64,000 nucleotides of DNA, from NCBI RefSeq assembly GCF_000711195.1, contig NZ_JOMR01000001.1:372001-436000 (forward strand). The letters run 5' to 3'. The notes under the pieces were generated by a model. It did not search any database and was not told the origin of the DNA. It worked only from the letters and a program-made list of their open reading frames with translations. Made by a program: the position numbers and the translations under genes. Below are positions 17,291-24,391 of the stretch, in pieces. Positions within the stretch are counted from its first letter, which is position 1, and every line of letters begins with the position of its first letter. This stretch comes from Thiomicrospira pelophila DSM 1534. Its GTDB lineage: Bacteria > Pseudomonadota > Gammaproteobacteria > Thiomicrospirales > Thiomicrospiraceae.

Positions 17291-18286
17291 ATGAAAGTCG
17301 CCGTATTTAGTAGCAAGCCTTATGATAAAGAATCGCTACGTCATTACGAAGTGACCGAAATAGCGATGCAGTACTTTGAAGTCCCGCTGAATGTTGCGAC
17401 CGCGCATTATGCGCAGGGTTTTGACGCTGTGAGCGCATTTGTTAACGATGAGTTAAATGAAGCCACCATAGAAATTCTTGCCGATGGTGGCTGCAAAATC
17501 ATTGCGTTGCGTTGTGCCGGTTTCAATAATGTCGATTTAAAAGCCGCTGAAAACCTGGGTGTAAAAATTGTACGTGTCCCCGCCTATTCGCCTTATGCGG
17601 TGGCCGAGCATACGATTGGCTTAATGTTGGCATTAAGCCGAAAACTCTATAAATCCTATAATCGAGTGCGTGAAGGTAACTTCTCGTTAAATGGTTTATT
17701 AGGCTTCGATTTTTATGGCAAAACCGTCGGTATTATTGGTGCTGGTAAAATTGGCCTACTGGTCGCTGAACGTATGAAAGCCTTTGGTTGTCATGTATTG
17801 GTGTATGACCCTTATTTATGTAAAACCTGTAAAGAACAAGGGTTTGAGCAGGTTCCGCTGGATCAGCTTTATGAAGAATCGCATGTGATCTCATTGCATT
17901 GTCCGTTGAACAACGATACCCATCGTATGATTAACCAAGCTAGTATCGAAAAGATGCGCGGTGGCGTGATGCTGATTAATACGGGACGCGGTGCGCTGAT
18001 TGATACCCAGGCTTTGATTTACGCCTTAAAGTCGCGAAAAGTCGGCTATGTCGGACTGGATGTGTATGAAGAAGAGGGCCCGTTGTTTTTTGAAGATCAC
18101 TCAAATGACATTATCTTGGATGATAATTTCGAGCGCTTGATGACTTTTCCAAATGTATTGGTAACGGGTCACCAAGCTTACTTTACAAAAGAAGCGTTAG
18201 AACATATCGCGGAAACCACGATCGATAATTTATTAGCATTTAAACGTGCTGAACCACTTAAAAACGAAGTTGTTTTGCCTAATTAA
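17291..18286 (+). CDS. ldhA: D-lactate dehydrogenase (fermentative type)
   Basis: Reduces pyruvate to D-lactate with NADH in the cytoplasm. The protein is 331 aa from the ATG at 17291; the upstream TTG at 17279 gives an atypical DFY extension, whereas MKVAVFSSKPYD matches the family N-terminus. LdhA features are FINNVDL-like CAGFNNVDL, the NAD-binding GIIGAGKIG, the substrate arginine Arg233 (TGRGALID), the glutamate in VYEEEG, and the catalytic His294 in TGHQAYF. It follows the TRAP protein by 24 nt and may share its transcript. Confidence 0.93.
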   Translation: MKVAVFSSKPYDKESLRHYEVTEIAMQYFEVPLNVATAHYAQGFDAVSAFVNDELNEATIEILADGGCKIIALRCAGFNNVDLKAAENLGVKIVRVPAYSPYAVAEHTIGLMLALSRKLYKSYNRVREGNFSLNGLLGFDFYGKTVGIIGAGKIGLLVAERMKAFGCHVLVYDPYLCKTCKEQGFEQVPLDQLYEESHVISLHCPLNNDTHRMINQASIEKMRGGVMLINTGRGALIDTQALIYALKSRKVGYVGLDVYEEEGPLFFEDHSNDIILDDNFERLMTFPNVLVTGHQAYFTKEALEHIAETTIDNLLAFKRAEPLKNEVVLPN

Positions 18287-18327
18287 AGCCGTACAAAATT
18301 GAAATATTTTGGCTTTTAATATCAATC

Positions 18328-18339
18328 ACCAGGCCTGGT
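18328..18339. repeat. 12-bp palindrome, copy 6
   Basis: Intergenic exact copy extended to 14 bp (18327-18340), 41 nt after the ldhA stop. Confidence 0.95.
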
Positions 18340-18433
18340 GGTTTGTTATTTTAAGTGGGCGTTCAAAGGGTGAGGGGTTTTGGCGTAATTAATTGGCAAG
18401 TTTACAAACTAGTGCTTACGTTTTATTAATGGT

Positions 18434-18450
18434 TAGATTAAGATAATCTA
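18434..18450. promoter_or_regulatory. Dyad upstream of the lipoprotein cluster
   Basis: TAGATTA-AGA-TAATCTA is a perfect 7-bp inverted repeat with a 3-nt centre, 56 nt before the first lipoprotein gene. Its size and position suit an operator for a dimeric regulator. Confidence 0.4.
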
Positions 18451-18506
18451 GAAATTGAAGCCATCGTAATTAAGGCGGTAATAAAATTTTTAAGGAGAGA
18501 AAGACA

Positions 18507-19100
18507 ATGAAGTTAATTAAATTAATCCCAGTTTTATCAATGGTGGGTTTATTGGCCGCCTGTGGTGGTAAAGAAGTGAAACCTGAACCGGTTCAAACAG
18601 TTGTTCCAGATTGTTCGTTCCCTGGTACGACTACGCCAGCGCCGGCTTGGATTTGTGATGCGCCTGTACCCGGCGTTGAAATTTCGGCGGTGGGGGTTAC
18701 AGAACCTTCTAAAGCTGGTATTTCGTTTATGCGTGACCAGGCCTCAGCAGATGCACGTGGTCGTTTAGCCGAACAGGTACAAGTAAGTGCGCAGAAAATG
18801 GTGAAAAGCTATTTAGGTACAACAGGTGTAGGTGATGCCGAAACGGTCGATGCGGCGGCCAGCTCAACTGTGCGTACGCTTGCCAACCAGGAGTTATATG
18901 GTTCAAAAATCTACCGTTCATTGCAAGCACCGGATGGGCGTTATTTTGTGTTGATGGGTATTGATAAAGAAAATGCTCAAAAAATTATTCAACAGTCTGT
19001 GAATACAAGCATGAAAAACGATCAAGCTTTGTGGCAGCAGTTCCAGTCCCAAAAATCATTTGATGAAATGTCCGCTGAAATTGCAAAACAACCTATGTAA
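18507..19100 (+). CDS. LPP20-family lipoprotein
   Basis: A 197-aa lipoprotein. The signal peptide ends in the lipobox LAAC (Cys19). The mature part has a CSFPG...APAWICDAP lead and an LPP20-like domain (about 45-175) in which a helix with DQASADARGRLAEQVQVSAQKMV is followed by a strand-rich end with GRYFVLMGIDKENAQKII. LPP20-fold lipoproteins occur in outer-membrane assemblies such as Vibrio FlgP, but no flagellar genes are nearby. It has a strong AAGGAGAG ribosome site and its own terminator, and opens a run of envelope genes. Confidence 0.85.
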   Translation: MKLIKLIPVLSMVGLLAACGGKEVKPEPVQTVVPDCSFPGTTTPAPAWICDAPVPGVEISAVGVTEPSKAGISFMRDQASADARGRLAEQVQVSAQKMVKSYLGTTGVGDAETVDAAASSTVRTLANQELYGSKIYRSLQAPDGRYFVLMGIDKENAQKIIQQSVNTSMKNDQALWQQFQSQKSFDEMSAEIAKQPM

Positions 19101-19109
19101 TTAGGGTAG

Positions 19110-19138
19110 AAAAAAGGCCTCGTTTTATCGAGGCTTTT
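19110..19138. terminator. Rho-independent terminator after first LPP20 lipoprotein
   Basis: AAAAAGGCCTCG and CGAGGCTTTTT pair around a short TTTTAT loop and are followed by more T, 10-40 nt after the stop at 19100. Contains AGGCCT but not the repeated 12-mer. Confidence 0.88.
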
Positions 19139-19183
19139 TTTGTTTTACAGCCTCTTAACAACTTAAATATAAGTGAGAATGAC

Positions 19184-19354
19184 ATGAAGTTTCAATTTTT
19201 AATCTTAACCCTGAGTGCTTTAGTGTTAAGCGGGTGTGCCAATATGGCGATGTCGGAAGCAGAGCGGATGCAACTTGAACGTGCCAAAGCGGATGCTCAA
19301 AAAGCCGAGTCAGATAAATCGTTCAAAGAGTTGGACCGTGTTACTAAAGAGTAA
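19184..19354 (+). CDS. Small 56-aa lipoprotein
   Basis: A short gene with ATG at 19184 and TAA at 19352-19354. The signal peptide MKFQFLILTLSALVLSGC has a clear lipobox (LSGC, Cys18). The mature 39 residues are highly charged and alpha-helical (SEAERMQLERAKADAQKAE), reminiscent of small Lpp/OprI-type lipoproteins but without the C-terminal lysine that attaches to peptidoglycan. Its last 17 nt overlap the likely GTG start of the next lipoprotein, which suggests translational coupling. Confidence 0.8.
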   Translation: MKFQFLILTLSALVLSGCANMAMSEAERMQLERAKADAQKAESDKSFKELDRVTKE

Positions 19355-19790
19355 GACTCGACATGCCGCGATCGTTTTATATGGGTTGAGTTTTTTATTA
19401 TTAATCGGTTGTGCGGCTGCACCAAATCAAACGTTCACCGAACCCAGCCGTCCGGCTTGGACTCAGCCTGGTTTTATGCCGGAACAAGGTGTGGTGCGTT
19501 CTGGGTCTTTGCACATCAAAGGGCGTGATGCGACACGAGACTGGGTGTTTAATCAGGTGTTAGTTGAGCTTTCTAAAGCGCAGTTTGGCAGCAAAATATC
19601 GCTGAATACTCAGTTGACCAAATCAACACAGGTTCATAACGACCAAGTAACGAATCGAGTAGAGCAGGTGGATTATGCTGAAATTACCTCAGCCAATGAG
19701 TCTGCGCTTGTCAAAGCGAAAATAAAAGCCGAATGGTTTGATTCCATGACGCAGCGCTTATATTTATGGGTCATACCGCTGTCTGAATAA
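19338..19790 (+). CDS. Lipoprotein, LPP20-like
   Basis: About 150 aa from a GTG at 19338. The frame is open further up to an ATG at 19236, but that extension would lie inside the previous gene and would bury the signal peptide. From 19338 the protein starts with a basic LLKSKTRHA, a hydrophobic segment and a lipobox LIGC. The mature part begins with a Pro-rich stretch (PSRPAWTQPGFMPEQG) and ends with KAEWFDSMTQRLYLWVIP, a pattern shared with LPP20-like proteins. It overlaps the small lipoprotein gene upstream and is 8 nt before the transglycosylase gene. Confidence 0.72.
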   Translation: MLLKSKTRHAAIVLYGLSFLLLIGCAAAPNQTFTEPSRPAWTQPGFMPEQGVVRSGSLHIKGRDATRDWVFNQVLVELSKAQFGSKISLNTQLTKSTQVHNDQVTNRVEQVDYAEITSANESALVKAKIKAEWFDSMTQRLYLWVIPLSE

Positions 19791-19798
19791 AACAGAAT

Positions 19799-20962
19799 AT
19801 GGGTTCAAAAAAATGGTTAAGCATGATAAGACGTGAGTTTTTAAAAACCGGACTGGGTCTCTCTTTCAGTAGCATCTTGGGTGTTTCCCAAGCGCAAACG
19901 GATGAATTTGATCGCTACCGTCAAAGTCAAAATCAAGCGTTCAGCGATTATAAATCCGACTTGGAAGCGGCTTTTAAAGCCTATAAGCAATTAAATGATC
20001 GTGCGTTCAATCAATATAAAGCTTCTATTAGCCAACGCTGGTCTCAGGTTGAGGTGTCGAGCCCAAAGCGCTGGGTAACTTATGACGCTAACTTGTCGCA
20101 TAAACTGGTGATTGATTATGAAACCGGTGGGGTGCGAATTGAGAGTGTCTTGCCACCCAGCGCTGAGCATAGAGCTGAAATTGAAGCGATGATTAAGCAG
20201 ATCAATCGCAGTCGTTTTAGTGACTTAGTTGAGCGAGATCCGGTCGATCAAGTCCTGAATCAATTTACTAGTCAACAAGCCGCAAAGTTCCGTCAACAAG
20301 ACTCCCCATTCAACGCTATTCAAACCAAAGTATCGCGTTTGCCCGAAACTTTACCGAAGCCTCAATTAGTGAGACAAAACCAGCAACCGATCGTGCGTTA
20401 TGTTATTCCGTTAAGTATTGAATCCTTAACAAAACGAGAGCAGGCTTATTGGCAGGAAGTAAATAACCAAGCTAACCGCTGGAAAATTTCCCCCGCTTTA
20501 ATTATGGCGATTACGCGCACCGAGAGTGCCTTTAATCCCTTGGCTAAATCCTATGTGCCGGCATATGGTTTGATGCAGATTGTGCCCCGTTCAGCGGGCA
20601 TGGATGCGACCCAGTTGATTTATGGCGAGTCGCGTTTGGTTTCGCCTAATTACCTTTATAACCCCAGCAACAACTTACAAATGGGTAGCGCTTATTTACA
20701 TATATTGGAGTATCGCTATTTCAAAGAAGTACGTGATCCGACGGCTCGCTTATATTGTGTGATTGCGGCTTATAACACTGGGCCAGGTAATGTAGCCCGT
20801 GCCATCACCGGCAGCACTAAATTAAGCCCCTTATATGCACGAGTCAATACGATGACGCCCTCGCAGGTTCACGATCAGTTAATGGCCAACTTACCTTATG
20901 ACGAAACCAAAAACTATTTGCGCAAAGTATTGGCTGCGCAGGCCGATTATCAAAAGGCTTAG
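19799..20962 (+). CDS. MltC-like lytic transglycosylase with Tat-type signal
   Basis: A murein-cleaving enzyme. The N-terminal region (about 30-190) resembles the MltC-specific domain and the C-terminal lytic transglycosylase domain (about 215-385) carries the catalytic glutamate in ITRTESAFNP, then YGLMQIVPRSAG and IAAYNTGPGN. Unlike E. coli MltC there is no lipobox. Instead the start reads IRREFLKTGLGLSFSSI, a good twin-arginine signal, best placed from the ATG at 19823 (379 aa); the ATG at 19799 adds eight residues. It sits in the middle of the lipoprotein run. Confidence 0.88.
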   Translation: MGSKKWLSMIRREFLKTGLGLSFSSILGVSQAQTDEFDRYRQSQNQAFSDYKSDLEAAFKAYKQLNDRAFNQYKASISQRWSQVEVSSPKRWVTYDANLSHKLVIDYETGGVRIESVLPPSAEHRAEIEAMIKQINRSRFSDLVERDPVDQVLNQFTSQQAAKFRQQDSPFNAIQTKVSRLPETLPKPQLVRQNQQPIVRYVIPLSIESLTKREQAYWQEVNNQANRWKISPALIMAITRTESAFNPLAKSYVPAYGLMQIVPRSAGMDATQLIYGESRLVSPNYLYNPSNNLQMGSAYLHILEYRYFKEVRDPTARLYCVIAAYNTGPGNVARAITGSTKLSPLYARVNTMTPSQVHDQLMANLPYDETKNYLRKVLAAQADYQKA

Positions 20963-20999
20963 CCTTTAACCAAGCTTATAAGAAATAAAAGGAAACGAT

Positions 21000-21944
21000 A
21001 TGTTACAAAGAAAAATTAGGCTTTCAGCTCTAATGGGATTGGGTTTGAGCTTATTGGTGAGCGGGTGTGCTCAAAACACGAAAATTGTAGTGCCTTCCTA
21101 TACCGCGCCCGTTGAGTTTAGCAAAATTGAAGCGCTTAAAAGTGGTGGCGAAACCACCGAAGGCGTGTATTTAAGTTTTGCGATAAACCCTGATTTGGCT
21201 TTTTCAACTCAGCCACCAGCGAGTGATGAAGTTGATATGCTAGGCAGAAATTTAGTGAACCAACTACAAGTTCAGATTACTGAAACCAGTTTTATCACGA
21301 TACACCCAATCTATGATATGGCCAGCGTGGTATTAGATATGGAAGTCATGGATTTTCAATATAGTGAACAAGGGGGCGAACGTAAAGCCAAGTTGAGCGT
21401 CACCTTTACCTTGTCTAAAGGTGCCAATGCGGTCTTGTCCAAGGTTTACGATGGCAATGAATTCCGTTTCTCGAGTGATCCTAATCGCTTGCCAAGCAAG
21501 CAAGCCATGTTAGCCAAACTATCTGAAACGGTTGTAGAAAAGTTTGTGACCGATATTTCGCCGACTCGAACCAATCAGCTTAGAGAATTTCTTAGTCTAC
21601 CGTCGGATTTGTCGCATGTAATCGGCTTTGCTGAAAAGGGTAGTTTCCAGTCCGCAATTGACGATATGTTGAAGTATCAAGGTAAGCGTGATGTGAATTT
21701 TTATTACAACTTAGCTGTATTGTATGAAGCGCACGGCAGCCGTTCGGAAAACTTACAGGTCACGGCTAAAGCCAAGCAAGCTTACGAAGAAGCCTTTCGG
21801 TTAGGCGGCAACAAGAATGAAACCATCGCCTCAGCCAAAGCACGCTTTGATAATTTTTATCGTTTATTGGTATTAACACAAGACCAAAAAACGCGTAATC
21901 AGCAACTGAACCAAGAGCTTAATGAGCAATTTTTTGGTCGTTAA
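21000..21944 (+). CDS. Lipoprotein of unknown function, 314 aa
   Basis: The signal peptide ends at the lipobox LVSGC (Cys24). The mature protein has a beta-rich first domain (about 40-190) with repeated strand patterns (SVVLDMEVMDFQYSEQGGE) and a helical C-terminal part (about 200-310) including NFYYNLAVLYEAHG and AYEEAFRLGG, which look like one or two TPR-type units. An AAAGGAAA ribosome site precedes the ATG. I do not recognise the family. It lies 37 nt after the transglycosylase gene and 21 nt before the next lipoprotein gene. Confidence 0.8.
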   Translation: MLQRKIRLSALMGLGLSLLVSGCAQNTKIVVPSYTAPVEFSKIEALKSGGETTEGVYLSFAINPDLAFSTQPPASDEVDMLGRNLVNQLQVQITETSFITIHPIYDMASVVLDMEVMDFQYSEQGGERKAKLSVTFTLSKGANAVLSKVYDGNEFRFSSDPNRLPSKQAMLAKLSETVVEKFVTDISPTRTNQLREFLSLPSDLSHVIGFAEKGSFQSAIDDMLKYQGKRDVNFYYNLAVLYEAHGSRSENLQVTAKAKQAYEEAFRLGGNKNETIASAKARFDNFYRLLVLTQDQKTRNQQLNQELNEQFFGR

Positions 21945-21971
21945 TCTCTAAAATAAATAATAAGGATGCTT

Positions 21972-23210
21972 ATGATTAAACGTTATTTAGTCTTAACGGG
22001 CTTAGTGATAGGGGCCTTGTTGAATGCCGGTTGCGCGACGATGGGAGAAAGTGCGACGGCGTTACTTGAAGTTCCGTCAGTTGAGGCCAGCGCGAATCGG
22101 GTTGCGGTTGGAACGGGTGTGCTAAGAGTCAACCATCACATGCTCAATAATATGCCGATTTCAGCCGATGCCAACTGGCCCAAATTAGTTACGGATGAGA
22201 TTACGGATGCCGACTATAAGGCGATTCGAAAAGCATTAGAAAACGACCCTTGGTATGCCACTCGCCATTACTCCGACCCTTATCAACTGCAAGTGTTGGG
22301 CGGTTATATGGCACCGGGCATTTCACCGCTGACCTATGAAGTCTATCAAAAAATATTGGTACTCTATGGCCCTGATGCCGAGAACTGGCCAAACGTGCTT
22401 AAGTATTCACCCAAGCTTGATCAGTTTCTGGAGTTTGTGGATGCCGAAGATAAAACGCCCATTCAAATAGAAGCAGCGCAGGCGAATATGTATCCAAACT
22501 TGTTTGCCGCTATCACGTCCTTGATGCCGGTTAATTATCAAAAAGATTTAAGTGTTTCGCATGACGAAATGCAAACCGCATTTGATGAAACTGCCTACTT
22601 AAAAAAAGATAAGGCGTATCTCGAAAAACGTCTTGAAGATAATAAAGCCACGATTAAACCTAATTATTCAGGACCCTTAAGTCCTTTAAGCTCAGCGGAG
22701 ATTGAGCAGATTAATGAGCAAATTTCGGTACTGGATGTACAAATTAAACAGGCCGAGCAGCAAGCTGATCAAAAGCAAGAGATTCATTTTCAGCTATTGG
22801 ATTCGGCACTCGATGCGGTTAAAAGTGACATTAACTTATCGAAAGACAACGTGATGTTGGCGCACAACATTAAACAGGTATTGGATGATATAAAATCCAG
22901 CGCTATGCAAGCGGGCGTACTTTATACCTTGTCGGTGGCGTCTTTAATCGGGCGTAACAGTTTTCAAAACTTCGATAAAGAATTGATGAGCTTAGCGGCT
23001 TCAACCGCATTGGTACCGGTAAAAAAACGCGACTTAATGGGGGCTCGGATCGAGCGCTTAACTGAAAATGTGATTTATTTGTTGCCTTCTATCGGCATGG
23101 GCAGTTATTACATAGTGAAGCAATATTCATTAGCGGGTAAATATGCCAAAGTCGTGGATGTGGTGATTGAAGCCGATGCCAGTCAGAAAAAAATGCAGGC
23201 CGCAAAATAA
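21972..23210 (+). CDS. Lipoprotein with coiled coil, 412 aa
   Basis: ATG 21972 is preferred over 21966 because the AAGGA ribosome site at 21962-21966 is correctly spaced only for it. The signal peptide ends at the lipobox LNAGC. Residues about 195-275 are highly charged and helical with glutamine/glutamate repeats (EQINEQISVLDVQIKQAEQQADQ), a probable coiled coil. The C-terminal third has two weakly hydrophobic stretches (VLYTLSVASLIG, VIYLLPSIGMGSYYIV). Function unknown. The TAA stop shares its final A with palindrome copy 7. Confidence 0.8.
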   Translation: MIKRYLVLTGLVIGALLNAGCATMGESATALLEVPSVEASANRVAVGTGVLRVNHHMLNNMPISADANWPKLVTDEITDADYKAIRKALENDPWYATRHYSDPYQLQVLGGYMAPGISPLTYEVYQKILVLYGPDAENWPNVLKYSPKLDQFLEFVDAEDKTPIQIEAAQANMYPNLFAAITSLMPVNYQKDLSVSHDEMQTAFDETAYLKKDKAYLEKRLEDNKATIKPNYSGPLSPLSSAEIEQINEQISVLDVQIKQAEQQADQKQEIHFQLLDSALDAVKSDINLSKDNVMLAHNIKQVLDDIKSSAMQAGVLYTLSVASLIGRNSFQNFDKELMSLAASTALVPVKKRDLMGARIERLTENVIYLLPSIGMGSYYIVKQYSLAGKYAKVVDVVIEADASQKKMQAAK

Positions 23211-23221
23211 CCAGGCCTGGT
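23210..23221. repeat. 12-bp palindrome, copy 7 (overlaps a stop codon)
   Basis: Exact copy whose first A is the last base of the TAA stop of the lipoprotein gene. Confidence 0.95.
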
Positions 23222-23284
23222 GCTTTCCTAATAAGTCAGCCTTATATGGGTTGAGTTAATAAAATTAATTGAGAAGACAGTCTT

Positions 23285-24301
23285 ATGTTTAAAAATAGTT
23301 TAATAAGTTTGGTTATGTTATTCGTGTTGGGCGGATGTGTGTCAAATCCAAGCCAACCTTCGAGTTCATCAAATCAAAGCTCACAGGCCAAGCCGGAATT
23401 GATGGTGCCAGCGGACAATCAAGCGCATTTTTACTCGCAAGGTTTTGGCGAGTCTGAACAAGCGGCACAAAAAGATGCGTTAGCGCGCATTGCGACACGT
23501 ATTTCGGTTTCAGTTCAATCTCAAACCGAAACCAACTTAGCGGTGACCATGCGTGATGGGGATGAGAAGGTTGAACAAGACTATCGAAACCAAGTCTTAA
23601 CCCAAACCAAAGCGATTGATTTTGTCGGAGTCCGTTTGTTAGACCAGCAGCGTAATGCCGGTCAAGTTGAAGTGGTCGTGAGTGTAAATCGCCAAGCACT
23701 GATCCAGAATTACCAAAATAAATTGAATCAAGCGCAATCTCAGCTTAAACAAGACTTTGAGCTTTTTAAACAAACCAGCTTGTTTGAGCAATTAAAAAAT
23801 AAATCGGCGATCATGCAACAGTCGGCGGAACTTATGTCGACTTTCAGTGTGATGCAGGTATTGCAGCCATCCTATAAGCCCGATGCGGTGATTGGCTTAA
23901 ATCAAGCTTTGTATGCGCATATGAGTCAGCAACAACAAACGGCGGTGTTTTCAATTCAAGCGGATCAAAACTCACAAGCCCTAGGTCAGTTGATAGAGCA
24001 ACAATTGACCGCAGAAAACTACAAGGTCTCGAATAGTGGAGCAAATGTACGCTTACAAGTTATGACGCAAGCCACACCTTTATCGGTAAGAACCACCGAT
24101 GCACGCATTGCGAGCTTAAAGATGGTGAATCGTGATACTCAGATTACGGTCACCGATGCACAAAACCGCACGGTTTCGACCGCCAATTTAAAGGCTCGAG
24201 GTGTGTCACCGGAAAGCGAGCAGGCGGCCATTCAAGATACCACCGCTTATAGTCGAATGATGCAAGGTAAAACCATTGTTGAGTTTTTAAGCGGGCAATA
24301 A
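23285..24301 (+). CDS. LPP20-family lipoprotein, 338 aa
   Basis: The signal peptide ends at the lipobox LGGC. A Ser/Gln-rich linker (about 20-38) leads to an LPP20-type domain (about 40-145): HFYSQGFGESEQAAQKDALARIATRISVSVQSQTE, then a second half with VGVRLLDQQRNAGQVEVVVSVNRQALI. The rest (150-338) is a mixed alpha/beta region with TAENYKVSN and RLQVMTQATPLS. It closes the lipoprotein run and ends 30 nt before a bidirectional terminator shared with deaD. Confidence 0.83.
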   Translation: MFKNSLISLVMLFVLGGCVSNPSQPSSSSNQSSQAKPELMVPADNQAHFYSQGFGESEQAAQKDALARIATRISVSVQSQTETNLAVTMRDGDEKVEQDYRNQVLTQTKAIDFVGVRLLDQQRNAGQVEVVVSVNRQALIQNYQNKLNQAQSQLKQDFELFKQTSLFEQLKNKSAIMQQSAELMSTFSVMQVLQPSYKPDAVIGLNQALYAHMSQQQQTAVFSIQADQNSQALGQLIEQQLTAENYKVSNSGANVRLQVMTQATPLSVRTTDARIASLKMVNRDTQITVTDAQNRTVSTANLKARGVSPESEQAAIQDTTAYSRMMQGKTIVEFLSGQ

Positions 24302-24330
24302 GCTTATTCAATTGATTCGGACCATAAAAA

Positions 24331-24362
24331 AAGCCCAACCACCAGGCCTGGTGGTTGGGCTT
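24331..24362. terminator. Bidirectional terminator built on the repeated palindrome
   Basis: A 32-bp perfect inverted repeat centred on copy 8, flanked by A and T runs, lies between the convergent lipoprotein and deaD genes. The stem adds AAGCCCAACC to the ACCAGG core. It has almost no loop, so the actual RNA hairpin must open at the centre. Confidence 0.85.
24341..24352. repeat. 12-bp palindrome, copy 8 (core of terminator)
   Basis: Exact copy forming the apex of the terminator stem at 24331-24362. Confidence 0.95.
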
Positions 24363-24391
24363 TTGTTTAAGCCAACTTCTAATCTAGACGA

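Noticed and set aside
19236-19337. N-terminal extension of the second LPP20-like lipoprotein
   Set aside because: It would overlap the small lipoprotein gene in another frame and bury the signal peptide.
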